A stretch of DNA of 64,000 bases from Moraxella catarrhalis. Lineage in GTDB: Bacteria; Pseudomonadota; Gammaproteobacteria; Pseudomonadales; Moraxellaceae. How positions within the stretch are numbered: position 1 is the stretch's first letter; every line of letters starts with the position of its first letter. The notes below the pieces were generated by a model that was not told the origin of the DNA, did no database searches, and saw only the letters and a list, made by a program, of their open reading frames with translations. The DNA lies in the NCBI RefSeq assembly GCF_001632285.1, contig NZ_LWAH01000016.1:387325-451324 (forward strand). Direction: 5' to 3'. The position numbers and the translations under genes are program-made. Positions 1 through 10,152 of the stretch are shown piece by piece.

Positions 1-655
1 CACATCGATCGTCATCTAATTTGGGTACGCAGATGGGCTCAATATCTATGTGCCAAGCTTGCAAATCTGCCATCTCCTCAGCGGTCGGATTTTTACCTTT
101 CATGGCATACAAAACACCTGTATCCGCCAAACATGGTGTAGCAAGGCTAACAAAATCAGTCAGTGACGCAAATGCCCGTGAAGTAATCACATCGTACGCA
201 CCTGCTTTTTGGGCATGATGATGCTCAATTCTAGAAGCAATTGGCGTGATATTTTTTAAGCCAATCTCACTGCTAATCTGGCGAATAAAGCGGATTTTTT
301 TTTGATTGCTATCAAGAGCATCAATGTGCCAATCAGGCTTTAAAATTGCCAAAATTACCGATGGCAATCCTGCACCTGTACCAATATCTAGCAAAGATTT
401 GTTTGGTTGCGTGACAAACGGCAGCATGGGTATAATCGCCATACAATCAAAAATATGCTTCACCAAAGCCTCATCAGGGTCTGTGATAGCGGTTAGATTG
501 TACGCTTTACCCCACAATAAAAGGCCGTCTAAATACCGTAAAATCTGCATATTTTGCACATCGGTAATCGTCAATCCAAGCGATTGGGCTGCCTCATCAA
601 TGGCAGTGGCGAAGCGTTGAAATTTATGGGAGATTTTGGAAAATTTGGGCGTCAT
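1..655 (-). CDS. rsmG: 16S rRNA (guanine(527)-N7)-methyltransferase RsmG, 3' end outside window
   Basis: Reading the minus strand from the ATG at 655 gives about 218 residues before the window edge, close to the usual RsmG length, so only a few C-terminal residues should be missing. A Rossmann-type SAM-binding motif (DIGTGAGLPSVILAI) lies near residues 70-84. It is followed by the acidic segment (DALDSNQKKIRF) typical of RsmG/GidB. The family methylates G527 of 16S rRNA using SAM in the cytoplasm. The gene diverges from the Lon-like protease gene at 862. The family assignment rests on motif and length; no substrate-specific residue was checked. Confidence 0.9.
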   Translation of the reverse strand, partial: MTPKFSKISHKFQRFATAIDEAAQSLGLTITDVQNMQILRYLDGLLLWGKAYNLTAITDPDEALVKHIFDCMAIIPMLPFVTQPNKSLLDIGTGAGLPSVILAILKPDWHIDALDSNQKKIRFIRQISSEIGLKNITPIASRIEHHHAQKAGAYDVITSRAFASLTDFVSLATPCLADTGVLYAMKGKNPTAEEMADLQAWHIDIEPICVPKLDDDRC

Positions 656-861
656 ATCATCGTTCTTAATCAATTTAACCAATCAACACAAGATTGCCAA
701 ATAAGGCAGTAAAAATAAAAGTTTACACACAGCAAAGCTATTTTATCATGCTTTAATCTGCTAAAATACCCTTTTTAACCAACCCACTGCGTTTTTTGGG
801 CATTTCGTTCATATTTTACTATTTTGCACAAAGGATAGCAGACGAAGCTGATTTTGATTTT

Positions 862-3243
862 ATGAAAGATAATGCATATCATCGTTTAAAAAACAACTAC
901 CGATTACAAGCTTGCGACTTAAAACGCTACACCGATCCCAATCATCTGCCCAAATCTAGCCGTCTGCATCTGCCCAAACCCGATATTGCATTTGGTCAAA
1001 GCCGTGCCATCAAAGCCTTAAACACCGCATTAGACATACACGCCAATGGCTATCATGTGTTTGCAGTCGGTGAAAATGGGTTGGGCAAGCGTACACTCGT
1101 CACACGCCTTTTGGCTGAGCGTGCCAAGCATATGCCAACACCGAATGATTGGGTATATGTACATCATTTTGAAGACATACGCCGACCCATTGCCATTGAT
1201 TTTCCTGCTGGTATGGCAATTATTTTTCAGCAAAAAGTCCATAAACTTTGGCAAAATGCCAAAAAAAAGCTGGTCGCCAAACTGCTTGGAGATACTCACC
1301 AAAACCACATTGAACTGATAAAATCAGCCATACCCCTACAACAAAACAAACGATTTGATGCTATTAATGCTGATGCCAAACAACATAATTTGGTACTAAA
1401 GACCACAGGTGATGGGCGTGTGCATTTTGTGGCAATTGATGACAGCAAACCTATAGATACCAAAAAGCTCGCCCAGCTTCAAAAACAGCTTTTAGAGGCA
1501 CAAATTGAGCTTAGTGAGCTTGAAGACAGCACGCATGAGGCACTTGATGAGCTACATCAAAGTACTGCCAAAAAAGTACTTGAACCCATGTTTAACGCTG
1601 TGATGGCAAACTTTGAGAACCACCCAAAAGCCATCCGTCATCTCATGGCGATTCAAGATGATATGGTCAAAAACATTACCCATATCATCAATGAAGATGA
1701 TGACAATTTTATCGCCACCAGTTTATCACAAGTACCAAGCCGATATGTTGTCAATATCTTGGTCAGCCATCAGCCATCAGCTGGTGCACCGATTGTATTT
1801 GAAGATTTGCCAACACATCTAAACTTACTTGGGCATATTGAATATACCACCGAGCTTGGTACTGTCTTAACAGATGTTAGCATGATTCGAGCTGGTGCAT
1901 TACACAAAGCAAATGGCGGCTATCTTTTATTAGAAGCCCAAAGCCTACTTGAACATCCCTATGCATGGCAAGGTTTAAAGCGTGCTTTGCAATCAAAACA
2001 AATCAAAATCTCAAGTCTTGAACAGATGCTCACTTTGACAGGCAGCCTATCGCTTGAGCCCGATAGCGTGGCATTGGATGTCAAAGTCATCTTACTTGGT
2101 GAAGCTGATTTATATTATGAATTGCTAGAATTTGAACCTGAATTTAATTCGGTCTTTAAAGTTCGTGCCGATTTTCATGATGACATTCAACGAGATGACT
2201 GTAGTGAATATGGCATGGTATTAAAAATGGTGGATATGATTAAAAGCCATCAGTTGCCCAATTTTGATAATACCGCATTTGCTGTAATTATTGATGAATT
2301 ATCCAAGCTTAGCGATGATAAAAATAAGCTGGACTTACACGCCGATCGCTTGTCAGGATTATTGGTTGAATCTGCACGAATCGCTACCCTTGAAAATAAC
2401 AAAATAGTCACCGCCAAGCATGTACAAACCGCACTTGATGACATCACTGAACGAAAGGGGTATTTAAAGGATTTGTATTGGCAGGAGATTTTAAACGGTC
2501 AGCAAATTATCTGCACCAAAGGCTGGGCGGTTGGGCAAATCAACGCATTAACCATCATCAGCTATGCTGATAGTGAATTTGGGCTACCTGCACGCTTGAC
2601 CGCTTTGATTCAGCCCAACTTTGGTCAAGGTGAGATTTTAGACATTGAACGAGATGTTGAGCTTGGTGGTAGCTTACACGCCAAAGGCATGCTCATCATG
2701 TCCAGTTTTCTGCGTGCCTTATTTAGCGAATTTCATGAATTAAATTTCAGTGCGTCTTTAGCATTTGAGCAAAGCTATGGGCAAATTGATGGCGATAGTG
2801 CAACCCTTGCCGAAGCGTGTGCCCTTTTATCGGCTTTAGCCAATATTCCCATTGCCCAAAATCTTGCCATCACAGGTTCAATGAATCAATTAGGGCAAGC
2901 TCAAGCGGTTGGTGGCGTGAATGCAAAAATCGCTGGATTTTTTGATGCTTGCCGTGATAAAGGGCTTGATGGCAATCAAGGGGTAATATTACCACGCGCT
3001 AATATTGCCCAACTGATGCTGCGTGATGACATCGTACAGGCTGTTAAAGATGAACAATTTCATATTTATGCCATCGACCACATTACCGACGCCCTTGCCC
3101 TTTTGTCAGGCATGCTCATTGATGATAAAAATAAGCATGGCGAGTATAAGCGTAATACATTGTTTGGCAAAATCGTCAAACGCCTTGAAAGCTGGGTACA
3201 AGATGATAAAGACGACAAAGACAACCGAACAGCTAAAAACTAA
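862..3243 (+). CDS. Lon-family (LonB/COG1067-type) ATP-dependent serine protease
   Basis: This is an AAA ATPase fused to a C-terminal Lon protease domain, separate from the canonical lon at 15 kb. The start at 862 gives 793 aa; a longer reading from a TTG at 796 is possible, but neither has a clear ribosome site. The Walker A-like loop GENGLGKRT ends near residue 78. The catalytic Ser-Lys dyad is visible as S646 in DGDSATLA and K689 in GGVNAKIAG. Their 43-residue spacing matches that of E. coli Lon (S679/K722). Family members are cytoplasmic, poorly characterised proteases; the substrate is unknown. nth follows 32 bp downstream on the same strand. Confidence 0.85.
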   Translation: MKDNAYHRLKNNYRLQACDLKRYTDPNHLPKSSRLHLPKPDIAFGQSRAIKALNTALDIHANGYHVFAVGENGLGKRTLVTRLLAERAKHMPTPNDWVYVHHFEDIRRPIAIDFPAGMAIIFQQKVHKLWQNAKKKLVAKLLGDTHQNHIELIKSAIPLQQNKRFDAINADAKQHNLVLKTTGDGRVHFVAIDDSKPIDTKKLAQLQKQLLEAQIELSELEDSTHEALDELHQSTAKKVLEPMFNAVMANFENHPKAIRHLMAIQDDMVKNITHIINEDDDNFIATSLSQVPSRYVVNILVSHQPSAGAPIVFEDLPTHLNLLGHIEYTTELGTVLTDVSMIRAGALHKANGGYLLLEAQSLLEHPYAWQGLKRALQSKQIKISSLEQMLTLTGSLSLEPDSVALDVKVILLGEADLYYELLEFEPEFNSVFKVRADFHDDIQRDDCSEYGMVLKMVDMIKSHQLPNFDNTAFAVIIDELSKLSDDKNKLDLHADRLSGLLVESARIATLENNKIVTAKHVQTALDDITERKGYLKDLYWQEILNGQQIICTKGWAVGQINALTIISYADSEFGLPARLTALIQPNFGQGEILDIERDVELGGSLHAKGMLIMSSFLRALFSEFHELNFSASLAFEQSYGQIDGDSATLAEACALLSALANIPIAQNLAITGSMNQLGQAQAVGGVNAKIAGFFDACRDKGLDGNQGVILPRANIAQLMLRDDIVQAVKDEQFHIYAIDHITDALALLSGMLIDDKNKHGEYKRNTLFGKIVKRLESWVQDDKDDKDNRTAKN

Positions 3244-3275
3244 ACCAGTATGCCACAAACTATAAACTATAAACT

Positions 3276-3989
3276 ATGACAACCAAACCCAAATTAACCA
3301 CGACCAAAACGGCTAACACGCCGCCCTCACGCTCCATGAATGCCAACAAGCGTTTGGTATTTTTTCAAAAACTTGCCAAGCATATCAAAGAACCTGTCAC
3401 CGAACTTCACTATACTTCAGAATTTGAGCTACTGATTGCTGTCATGCTATCAGCTCAAGCCACCGATAAAAGTGTCAATATTGCCACCGATAAATTATTT
3501 AAAGTTGCCAACACCCCCAAAGCTATTTTGGATTTGGGATTAGATAACCTAAAAAGTTATATTAGCTCTATTGGACTGTATAACTCTAAAGCTGCCAATG
3601 TCATCAAAACCTGCCAAGACCTCATCACCAAACACAATGGCCAAGTACCCCGCACTCGAGATGAATTAGAAGCTTTAGCAGGCGTGGGCAGAAAGACCGC
3701 CAATGTGGTGCTAAATACCGCGTTTGGTGAGCCTGTCATGGCAGTAGATACACATATTTTTCGTGTGGGTAATCGGACAGGATTGGCCACAGGTAAAACC
3801 GTCCTTGCTGTTGAAAAAGCCTTAATGAAGCGTATTCCTGCCAAGTTTTTGGTGGATGCACATCATTATTTGATATTACATGGGCGTTATACTTGTACAG
3901 CACGCCAGCCCAAATGTGGTGCTTGTGTGGTATTTGATGAATGTATGTTCAAAGACAAAGAGCAATGGGCGTTAAAAGATTTAAGTTAG
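3276..3989 (+). CDS. nth: Endonuclease III (DNA glycosylase/AP lyase)
   Basis: This is a base-excision repair enzyme that removes oxidised pyrimidines and cleaves the AP site. The helix-hairpin-helix (LAGVGRKTANVV) carries the catalytic lysine, and the downstream AVDTHIFRV carries the catalytic aspartate. The C-terminus holds the 4Fe-4S cluster pattern C-x6-C-x2-C-x5-C. At 237 aa it is about 20 residues longer than E. coli Nth. An internal ATG at 3336 (MNANKRLVFF) would give the usual N-terminus, and the 3276 start has no obvious ribosome site. It may be co-transcribed with the upstream Lon-like gene. Confidence 0.93.
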   Translation: MTTKPKLTTTKTANTPPSRSMNANKRLVFFQKLAKHIKEPVTELHYTSEFELLIAVMLSAQATDKSVNIATDKLFKVANTPKAILDLGLDNLKSYISSIGLYNSKAANVIKTCQDLITKHNGQVPRTRDELEALAGVGRKTANVVLNTAFGEPVMAVDTHIFRVGNRTGLATGKTVLAVEKALMKRIPAKFLVDAHHYLILHGRYTCTARQPKCGACVVFDECMFKDKEQWALKDLS

Positions 3990-4414
3990 CCCAAATTCAG
4001 ATTCATGATAAATTTGCTCAATGCTTATCTTTTACCAGCACTCTAATGATATTGGTTTTTTCTTTTTGATGGCTGATTAATGTTGATATTGGTTAAAACC
4101 ACCAAGCTATTATCATCAAATCTTAATTAATTGTAAATATTAATTAATTGTAAATATGAATTATAAATTGATCAAAAATAAGTTGCAATTTAGCAACTGT
4201 TTGTTTTTTATTTCATAAAAATGATAATAATTATCACTTGTGTTAAGATTACTTATTTGATATCTTTTAGCCATCTTTTTAAGAGTTGGCAGTGATTTGG
4301 TGTATAACCTTACAGTTGTTGGGTTAGACTAGAAGTATCCAGTGACAGATGGGGCGTATTTAGTCGCTTAAGCCATTTTAGTCATCAACCAAAGTCATAA
4401 ACTGGAGTAATGCT
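3990..4414. other. Intergenic region nth-haem oxygenase
   Basis: No credible gene is visible. The region holds a tandem duplication of an AT-rich 17-mer (TTAATTAATTGTAAATA, about 4122-4155) and the Fur box listed separately. It ends in a GGAG ribosome site just before the ATG at 4415. Confidence 0.7.
4219..4239 (+). promoter_or_regulatory. Fur box upstream of haem oxygenase gene
   Basis: GATAATAATTATC (4223-4235) is a perfect palindrome and close to the Fur consensus core (GATAATgATAATC-type hexamer array). It lies about 180 bp upstream of the haem oxygenase start, in the only promoter-sized region available to that gene. Iron-repressed haem degradation is the expected logic. No experimental support is available here. 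Confidence 0.75.
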
Positions 4415-4984
4415 ATGACACAACTTACTTTCGCCGAGCGTCTCAAAGAAGATACTCGCAACATACACGACAGCGTCGATGAGACGGTCATGTCAGTTAG
4501 ACCTTTTGACAGTGTCGAAAATTATATTAAGTTTTTAAATCTACAATCTGTTTTTCATAAAATTGTTGACCCCATTTATAAAGACCCAGCATTGAACCAA
4601 TCCATTGAAAACTTAGCATCAATGACGCGTTATGATGCCGTTTTAAATGATTTAAAAGACCTAGAACAACAGCCAAATACCTTTAAGGCAAAATTACCAG
4701 CACCAATGGGTGCCAAAGCCATTGGCTGGCTTTATTGTGCCGAAGGTTCTAATATTGGTGCAGCCTTTTTATTTAAAGACACAAAAGAAAAATTGGGTTT
4801 TGATGAAAATTTTGGTGCCAGTCATTTAGATGCGCATCCTGATGGGCGTGGTAAGCATTGGAAGGCATTTCGTGAATCTTTAAACCAGCTCAATCTTAGT
4901 AAAGATGAGCAAGATACAGCCATTCAAGGGGCAACAGAAGCCTTTGAATTTTATAAAGTGGCACTTAAGCAGATTTTTGGGTAA
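4415..4984 (+). CDS. hemO: Biliverdin-producing haem oxygenase
   Basis: This cytoplasmic enzyme opens haem to biliverdin, CO and Fe2+, releasing iron from imported haem. The 189-aa length and all-helical character fit bacterial HemO/PigA-type oxygenases. The likely proximal ligand is H18 in RNIHDSVDE. The distal-helix signature YCAEGSNIGAAFL has the glycine-rich kink of the family (compare YxLEGSxLGG). The start is supported by a GGAG sequence 8-9 nt upstream. The Fur box at 4223 suggests iron repression. It stands alone, with a rho-independent terminator after it; no haem receptor is adjacent. Confidence 0.88.
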   Translation: MTQLTFAERLKEDTRNIHDSVDETVMSVRPFDSVENYIKFLNLQSVFHKIVDPIYKDPALNQSIENLASMTRYDAVLNDLKDLEQQPNTFKAKLPAPMGAKAIGWLYCAEGSNIGAAFLFKDTKEKLGFDENFGASHLDAHPDGRGKHWKAFRESLNQLNLSKDEQDTAIQGATEAFEFYKVALKQIFG

Positions 4985-5047
4985 CCAAGGGTATCATTTT
5001 AAGATGATTACTTCACCTTAAACAATACCTTAATAATCCAAGATGAT

Positions 5048-5083
5048 AAAACCCAAGTTCATCGTTTTGAATTTGGGTTTTTA
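5048..5083 (+). terminator. Rho-independent terminator after haem oxygenase
   Basis: The stem AAAACCCAA / TTTGGGTTTT has an inner TTCA/TGAA extension and is followed by a T run. It lies between the convergent haem oxygenase and FAH-family genes and may act in both directions. Confidence 0.75.
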
Positions 5084-5111
5084 TTAGACAGTTAAATGCC
5101 AAACATGATGC

Positions 5112-6137
5112 TTATATTGCTTTTACGGTATTTTCAATTGTGCCAAAAATACTTTCACCTGTTTCATCAAACATTTCAATCCGTACCACATCACCATCTT
5201 GCATAAACGGCGTTTGCTGTTTGCCTTCAATCGCCTCATACATACGAAGCTCTGCCAAACAACAATAGCCCACTCCACCATGCTCAACGCTCGACCCCCA
5301 AAGGCTGTCTTGCTTATTTGACACAGTGCCTGAACCAATGATAGTGCCTACTGCCAAATGACGAGTTTTGGCAGCATGGGCAATCAATTGCCCAAATCCA
5401 AAGGTCATATCCTCACCAGCATTAGGGCGGCCAAAAAGCTCACCGTTTAGATGGACTTGAATGGGTAGGTACAATTTGGCAGCTTGATTATCCCAAGCTG
5501 TTATTTCATCAGGTGTCACAGCAACTGGGCTAAATGCAGAAGCAGGCTTACTTTGAAAAAAGCCAAATCCCTTGGCAAGCTCCGATGGGATAAGATTTCT
5601 TAAAGAAACATCATTCACCAGCATCACCAATCGGATTTGTTCGGCAGCTTGTTTTGATGTGCTACCCAAACTAACTTTACCTGTAATAACCGCAACTTCC
5701 GCCTCCATGTCAATACCCCATGCCTCTGATGCCACAATGTCATCTCGTGGCCCAATAAAGCCATCAGAACCGCCTTGATACATCAATGGATCATCATAAA
5801 AAGATTCGGGTACCTCTGAATTCCGTGCTTTGCGAACCAATTCAACATGATTTAAATAAGCCGAACCATCTGCCCATTGGTATGCTCTTGGTAAGGGCGA
5901 ATGGCATTGTGTTTGATCAAAAGGCAATCCATTACGGTTGTCATTTAAATCCTGATAGACCGCTTGTAGCTTGGGCGATACCACTTCCCAATCATCTAAA
6001 GCAGCTTGCAGCGTTGGTGCAATATCCTCAACTTTACGATATTGGCTTAAGTCACGGCTAACCACAACCAAACTGCCATCATGTACCCATTGTGCGTGTT
6101 TGGGTGCTTTTTTTGTTTGTGCCCATTCATTGAGCAT
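5112..6137 (-). CDS. Fumarylacetoacetate hydrolase (FAH) family protein
   Basis: This 341-aa protein has a FAH-fold C-terminal domain. The metal-binding acidic pair appears as GIDMEAEVAVITG in mid-protein, followed by VMLVNDVSLRNL and the glycine-rich IGSGTVSNKQ segment typical of the family. Members hydrolyse or decarboxylate beta-diketo acids at the end of aromatic or tyrosine catabolism. The exact substrate cannot be read from sequence. It lies 17 bp downstream of a VOC-family gene on the same strand, and the pair is probably one small catabolic operon. No HPPD or homogentisate dioxygenase gene is in the window. Confidence 0.82.
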   Translation of the reverse strand: MLNEWAQTKKAPKHAQWVHDGSLVVVSRDLSQYRKVEDIAPTLQAALDDWEVVSPKLQAVYQDLNDNRNGLPFDQTQCHSPLPRAYQWADGSAYLNHVELVRKARNSEVPESFYDDPLMYQGGSDGFIGPRDDIVASEAWGIDMEAEVAVITGKVSLGSTSKQAAEQIRLVMLVNDVSLRNLIPSELAKGFGFFQSKPASAFSPVAVTPDEITAWDNQAAKLYLPIQVHLNGELFGRPNAGEDMTFGFGQLIAHAAKTRHLAVGTIIGSGTVSNKQDSLWGSSVEHGGVGYCCLAELRMYEAIEGKQQTPFMQDGDVVRIEMFDETGESIFGTIENTVKAI

Positions 6138-6154
6138 ATCCCATTTTACTTTAT

Positions 6155-6598
6155 CTAAAGCACGGTTATCTGATCGGTTGCGATATCGCAGGCAAGCTCA
6201 ACACGATGACCATTTGGGTCAAAAAAATAAATGCTCTTAAACAGCGTATGATTTACAGGTCCCAAAACTTCCAAGCCTGCATCAATCAGCTTTTGCTTGG
6301 TGGCGCTTAAGGTCTCTTCGCTATCAACTTTGAGTGCTAAATGTTGAGTCCATATGGGCGTATTTTCATCTCGTCCCATCGCAGGCTTGGTTGGAGGCTC
6401 AAAAAATGCTAAGATATTACCACCGCCTGCATCCAAAAAAATATGCATATATGGATCAGGTTCACCCGTTGATGGTACTTTATCCTCAGCAATTGCCAAA
6501 ACAAAGCCCATATTCAGATGCTTTTGATACCATGCAACCGTTTCTTTGGCATCCTTGCAACGATATGCCACATGATGCACACCTTGAGTGATAGACAT
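6155..6598 (-). CDS. VOC-family (glyoxalase/extradiol dioxygenase-fold) protein
   Basis: This 147-aa single-domain protein has paired beta-alpha-beta-beta-beta modules. It begins GVHHVAYRCKD (candidate metal-binding His) and ends with IYFFDPNGHRVELAC, the DPxGxxxEL signature of glyoxalase/extradiol dioxygenase proteins. A strong AGGAGG-like site precedes the ATG. The metal-dependent reaction is unknown. Its link to the FAH-family gene suggests a role in breakdown of an aromatic compound or its lactone/diketone intermediate, which is inference from neighbourhood only. Confidence 0.78.
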   Translation of the reverse strand: MSITQGVHHVAYRCKDAKETVAWYQKHLNMGFVLAIAEDKVPSTGEPDPYMHIFLDAGGGNILAFFEPPTKPAMGRDENTPIWTQHLALKVDSEETLSATKQKLIDAGLEVLGPVNHTLFKSIYFFDPNGHRVELACDIATDQITVL

Positions 6599-7124
6599 TC
6601 AACCCTCCTGTGAATGAATATTAACACTATTATCCAGCATGATAATAAGAATATATTTAAAGCGTCGTTACCTTTGATCATCATGATTGAAAATTGATAA
6701 CAATGTACAATTTTAAGTCAGTTTTATATAAAAAATGCCAAAGGCAGGCACACTTTGATCAATTTAAGACACCTTAAGAGACAATCATCATAAAAGTTAT
6801 GGCTAACATGATGACCGTGCCAATTACCCTACCATTTCATCAAAAGATCAGGCTAAGATAAAGTGGGATTTTTTGGATTATTTATCGGTATTTACGATAA
6901 CTTATCAAAAATAAATAGATAAATTAATTTTTTTAACAATAAAAAACCCAATCATAACTGTATCAAGTCAAGATTGGGTTCGTTGATATATTTGATAATC
7001 AAATAACTAAGTCATGCCAAAAAGTTATTTTCACATAACACTGATAAGATAATTAAATAAAAGTTAATTATCAGGGTTAATACCAACTTTTATCCGATGC
7101 GATCATTGGTAAAATCACACTCAC
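6599..7124. other. Intergenic region between VOC gene and purA
   Basis: No gene is supported. The part near 6599-6720 should hold the promoter of the VOC/FAH pair; no clear -35/-10 pair was picked. The purA-side part holds the minus-strand terminator at 6941-6980. The rest is AT-rich and unremarkable. Confidence 0.6.
6941..6980 (-). terminator. Terminator downstream of purA
   Basis: AAACCCAATC and GATTGGGTT form a 9-10 bp stem. Read on the minus strand it ends in a T run (complement of 6941-6946). It is about 145 bp past the purA stop, which suits the hisZ-purA transcript. Confidence 0.7.
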
Positions 7125-8423
<1,299 letters not shown>

Positions 8424-8469
8424 TTAAAAGTTACTCAATAAATCAATCAACAACATCAATCGGTGACAT

Positions 8470-9762
8470 TTAGTACTCATCACCAACTAATCGCACCGCC
8501 CAAATCGGCTTATCTTGATCGGTGTCCCAATGCAAAATACCATCAATCTGGTCAGGCTTATCATCTACAGTCAAGGGCTTAATGACAATACAGCCTTCAG
8601 ATTGTAAGGTTTTAATTTGTGTGGCCAAATCAGCTTTTGTGTCTGCATCAGCATTTTGTAAATCGTGATAATCCACCAAAATCACGGTATCTTCTTCAAG
8701 CTCTACAAATTCAAGCAAGCGATTAATATCCATACTAAAACCAGTTGCACCCCTTGCCACGCTGTGAGTTGAGATGCCATCAAAGCGACCGCCTCGTACC
8801 AAAGCTTGAGTCTGTGTGGTTCTATTACCCAAATAGACATTAAATACCACGCCAGTGTGATAATGATATCCTGACAATTCAGTCACATCAATACTCACAC
8901 TCATACCCACCGCTCTGATATGTGCCGCCAAAGTAGCAAGCTCATTTGCCGCTTGGATGATTTGATTATCTTGGCGAGCTTTATCGGACAATTTACTTAA
9001 TAAAGCCTCGGCATTTGGCGTCCGATCACTGCTTAATGTATGCTTAGCCAATACCAAAAAATCAGTTGCATCGCTTGGGCTGTTTAAGCTGTTGCCCATA
9101 TTTTGGCACCATTTGGTAAGTTCTGGCATGGCTTTTTTATGGTAAATGCCAATCAGCTCATCAGCATCTTTGTTTGAAACGCCATGCAACTGACACAAGC
9201 GATCAAAAATAGCGACATGCCCAATATCCACATGCAGCATCTGTCGGTCTAGTCCGACCTCATCTGCCAATGCGACCAGTAGATCAATCAACTCAAGCTC
9301 GGCACAGATATCATCTATCCCAAAAATCTCGGCACCCAATTGAAGCGGCGTACGCAAGCCAAACAGACCAGTCGGTAGGGTTTTGACAACCTGCCCAACA
9401 TAACAGTAACGGCTGATGCCTTGACCATATTTGCTATCAATGCGTAGAATTTGTGGCGTAATATCGGCACGCAAACCCATTAAACGACCATTGAGCTGAT
9501 CGATAAATTTGAAAGTTTGGCGTTTTAGGTCTTCATCGGCATTATTTAGCAGACTTTCGGTATACTCAATTAATGGCGGCGACACCAAGCGATAACCGTG
9601 TGCGGTTAGCACAAATAGCAAGGCATCACGCAGGCTTTCTTGTTTTTGAGCATCGGTAAATAGTACATCAGCCACACCATCAGGTAGAAGCCAATTTTGC
9701 TGAATGTGTTTTGTATCCATTTGGTGTTCGGTGTTAAAATTGGTGGTGCTATGCTTTGGCAC
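8470..9762 (-). CDS. hisZ: ATP phosphoribosyltransferase regulatory subunit
   Basis: This HisRS-like paralogue activates the short form of HisG at the first step of histidine synthesis. It has class II synthetase-like segments: WLLPDGVADVLFTDA at the N-terminus, RLVSPPLIEYTESLL, LMGLRADITPQILRID and the late glycine-rich RGGRFDGI. The GTG at 9762 (430 aa) has an AGGGG sequence upstream. An internal ATG at 9720 (MDTKHIQQ) would give a length closer to the usual family size. No anticodon-binding domain follows, which separates it from HisS. It is co-oriented with purA. Confidence 0.92.
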   Translation of the reverse strand: MPKHSTTNFNTEHQMDTKHIQQNWLLPDGVADVLFTDAQKQESLRDALLFVLTAHGYRLVSPPLIEYTESLLNNADEDLKRQTFKFIDQLNGRLMGLRADITPQILRIDSKYGQGISRYCYVGQVVKTLPTGLFGLRTPLQLGAEIFGIDDICAELELIDLLVALADEVGLDRQMLHVDIGHVAIFDRLCQLHGVSNKDADELIGIYHKKAMPELTKWCQNMGNSLNSPSDATDFLVLAKHTLSSDRTPNAEALLSKLSDKARQDNQIIQAANELATLAAHIRAVGMSVSIDVTELSGYHYHTGVVFNVYLGNRTTQTQALVRGGRFDGISTHSVARGATGFSMDINRLLEFVELEEDTVILVDYHDLQNADADTKADLATQIKTLQSEGCIVIKPLTVDDKPDQIDGILHWDTDQDKPIWAVRLVGDEY

Positions 9763-10152
9763 AAAAAACCCCTGTCAGCAAATAAAAACAGTCAAACAAG
9801 CGTTTGACCAAAATACGGTGTCATGAAATACGGTGTCATGAAAAAATAACTTGGGCTTATAACAAGCTTATAAAATAAGCATCATAATTACAAATGAGTT
9901 ATATTGACTCATTTGTGATCACAGTAAGCATTTAGCATTTTTTCTTGACTAGTGTACCATACCTTAGCAGGCTTGCAAGGTTAATTTGAAAAAAAAATTT
10001 TATCAATCGCTCAATTGTCAATGAAGTCATTATTTAACTGATGAAAAATTGCGACAGTATTGCTATAATAACCCACTGAATATAAATTTGCTCTATAGTT
10101 TAGGGTTTTAATACACCGATCATCACAAAATGTGCGATTTTTTGGGGATTTT
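9763..10152. other. Divergent intergenic region hisZ-corA with inverted repeats
   Basis: No gene is seen. It contains a palindrome GTCAAAC..GTTTGAC near 9791-9808 and a 15-bp direct repeat (ATACGGTGTCATGAA, twice from about 9815). It also contains an IR with 10-bp arms ACAAATGAGT/ACTCATTTGT near 9891-9917 and an extended -10 promoter TGCTATAAT at 10061-10069 facing corA. Confidence 0.6.
10061..10069 (+). promoter_or_regulatory. Extended -10 promoter element for corA
   Basis: TGCTATAAT is an ideal extended -10 (TGn plus consensus TATAAT). The matching -35 is weak. It lies about 85 bp upstream of the corA ATG. Confidence 0.55.
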
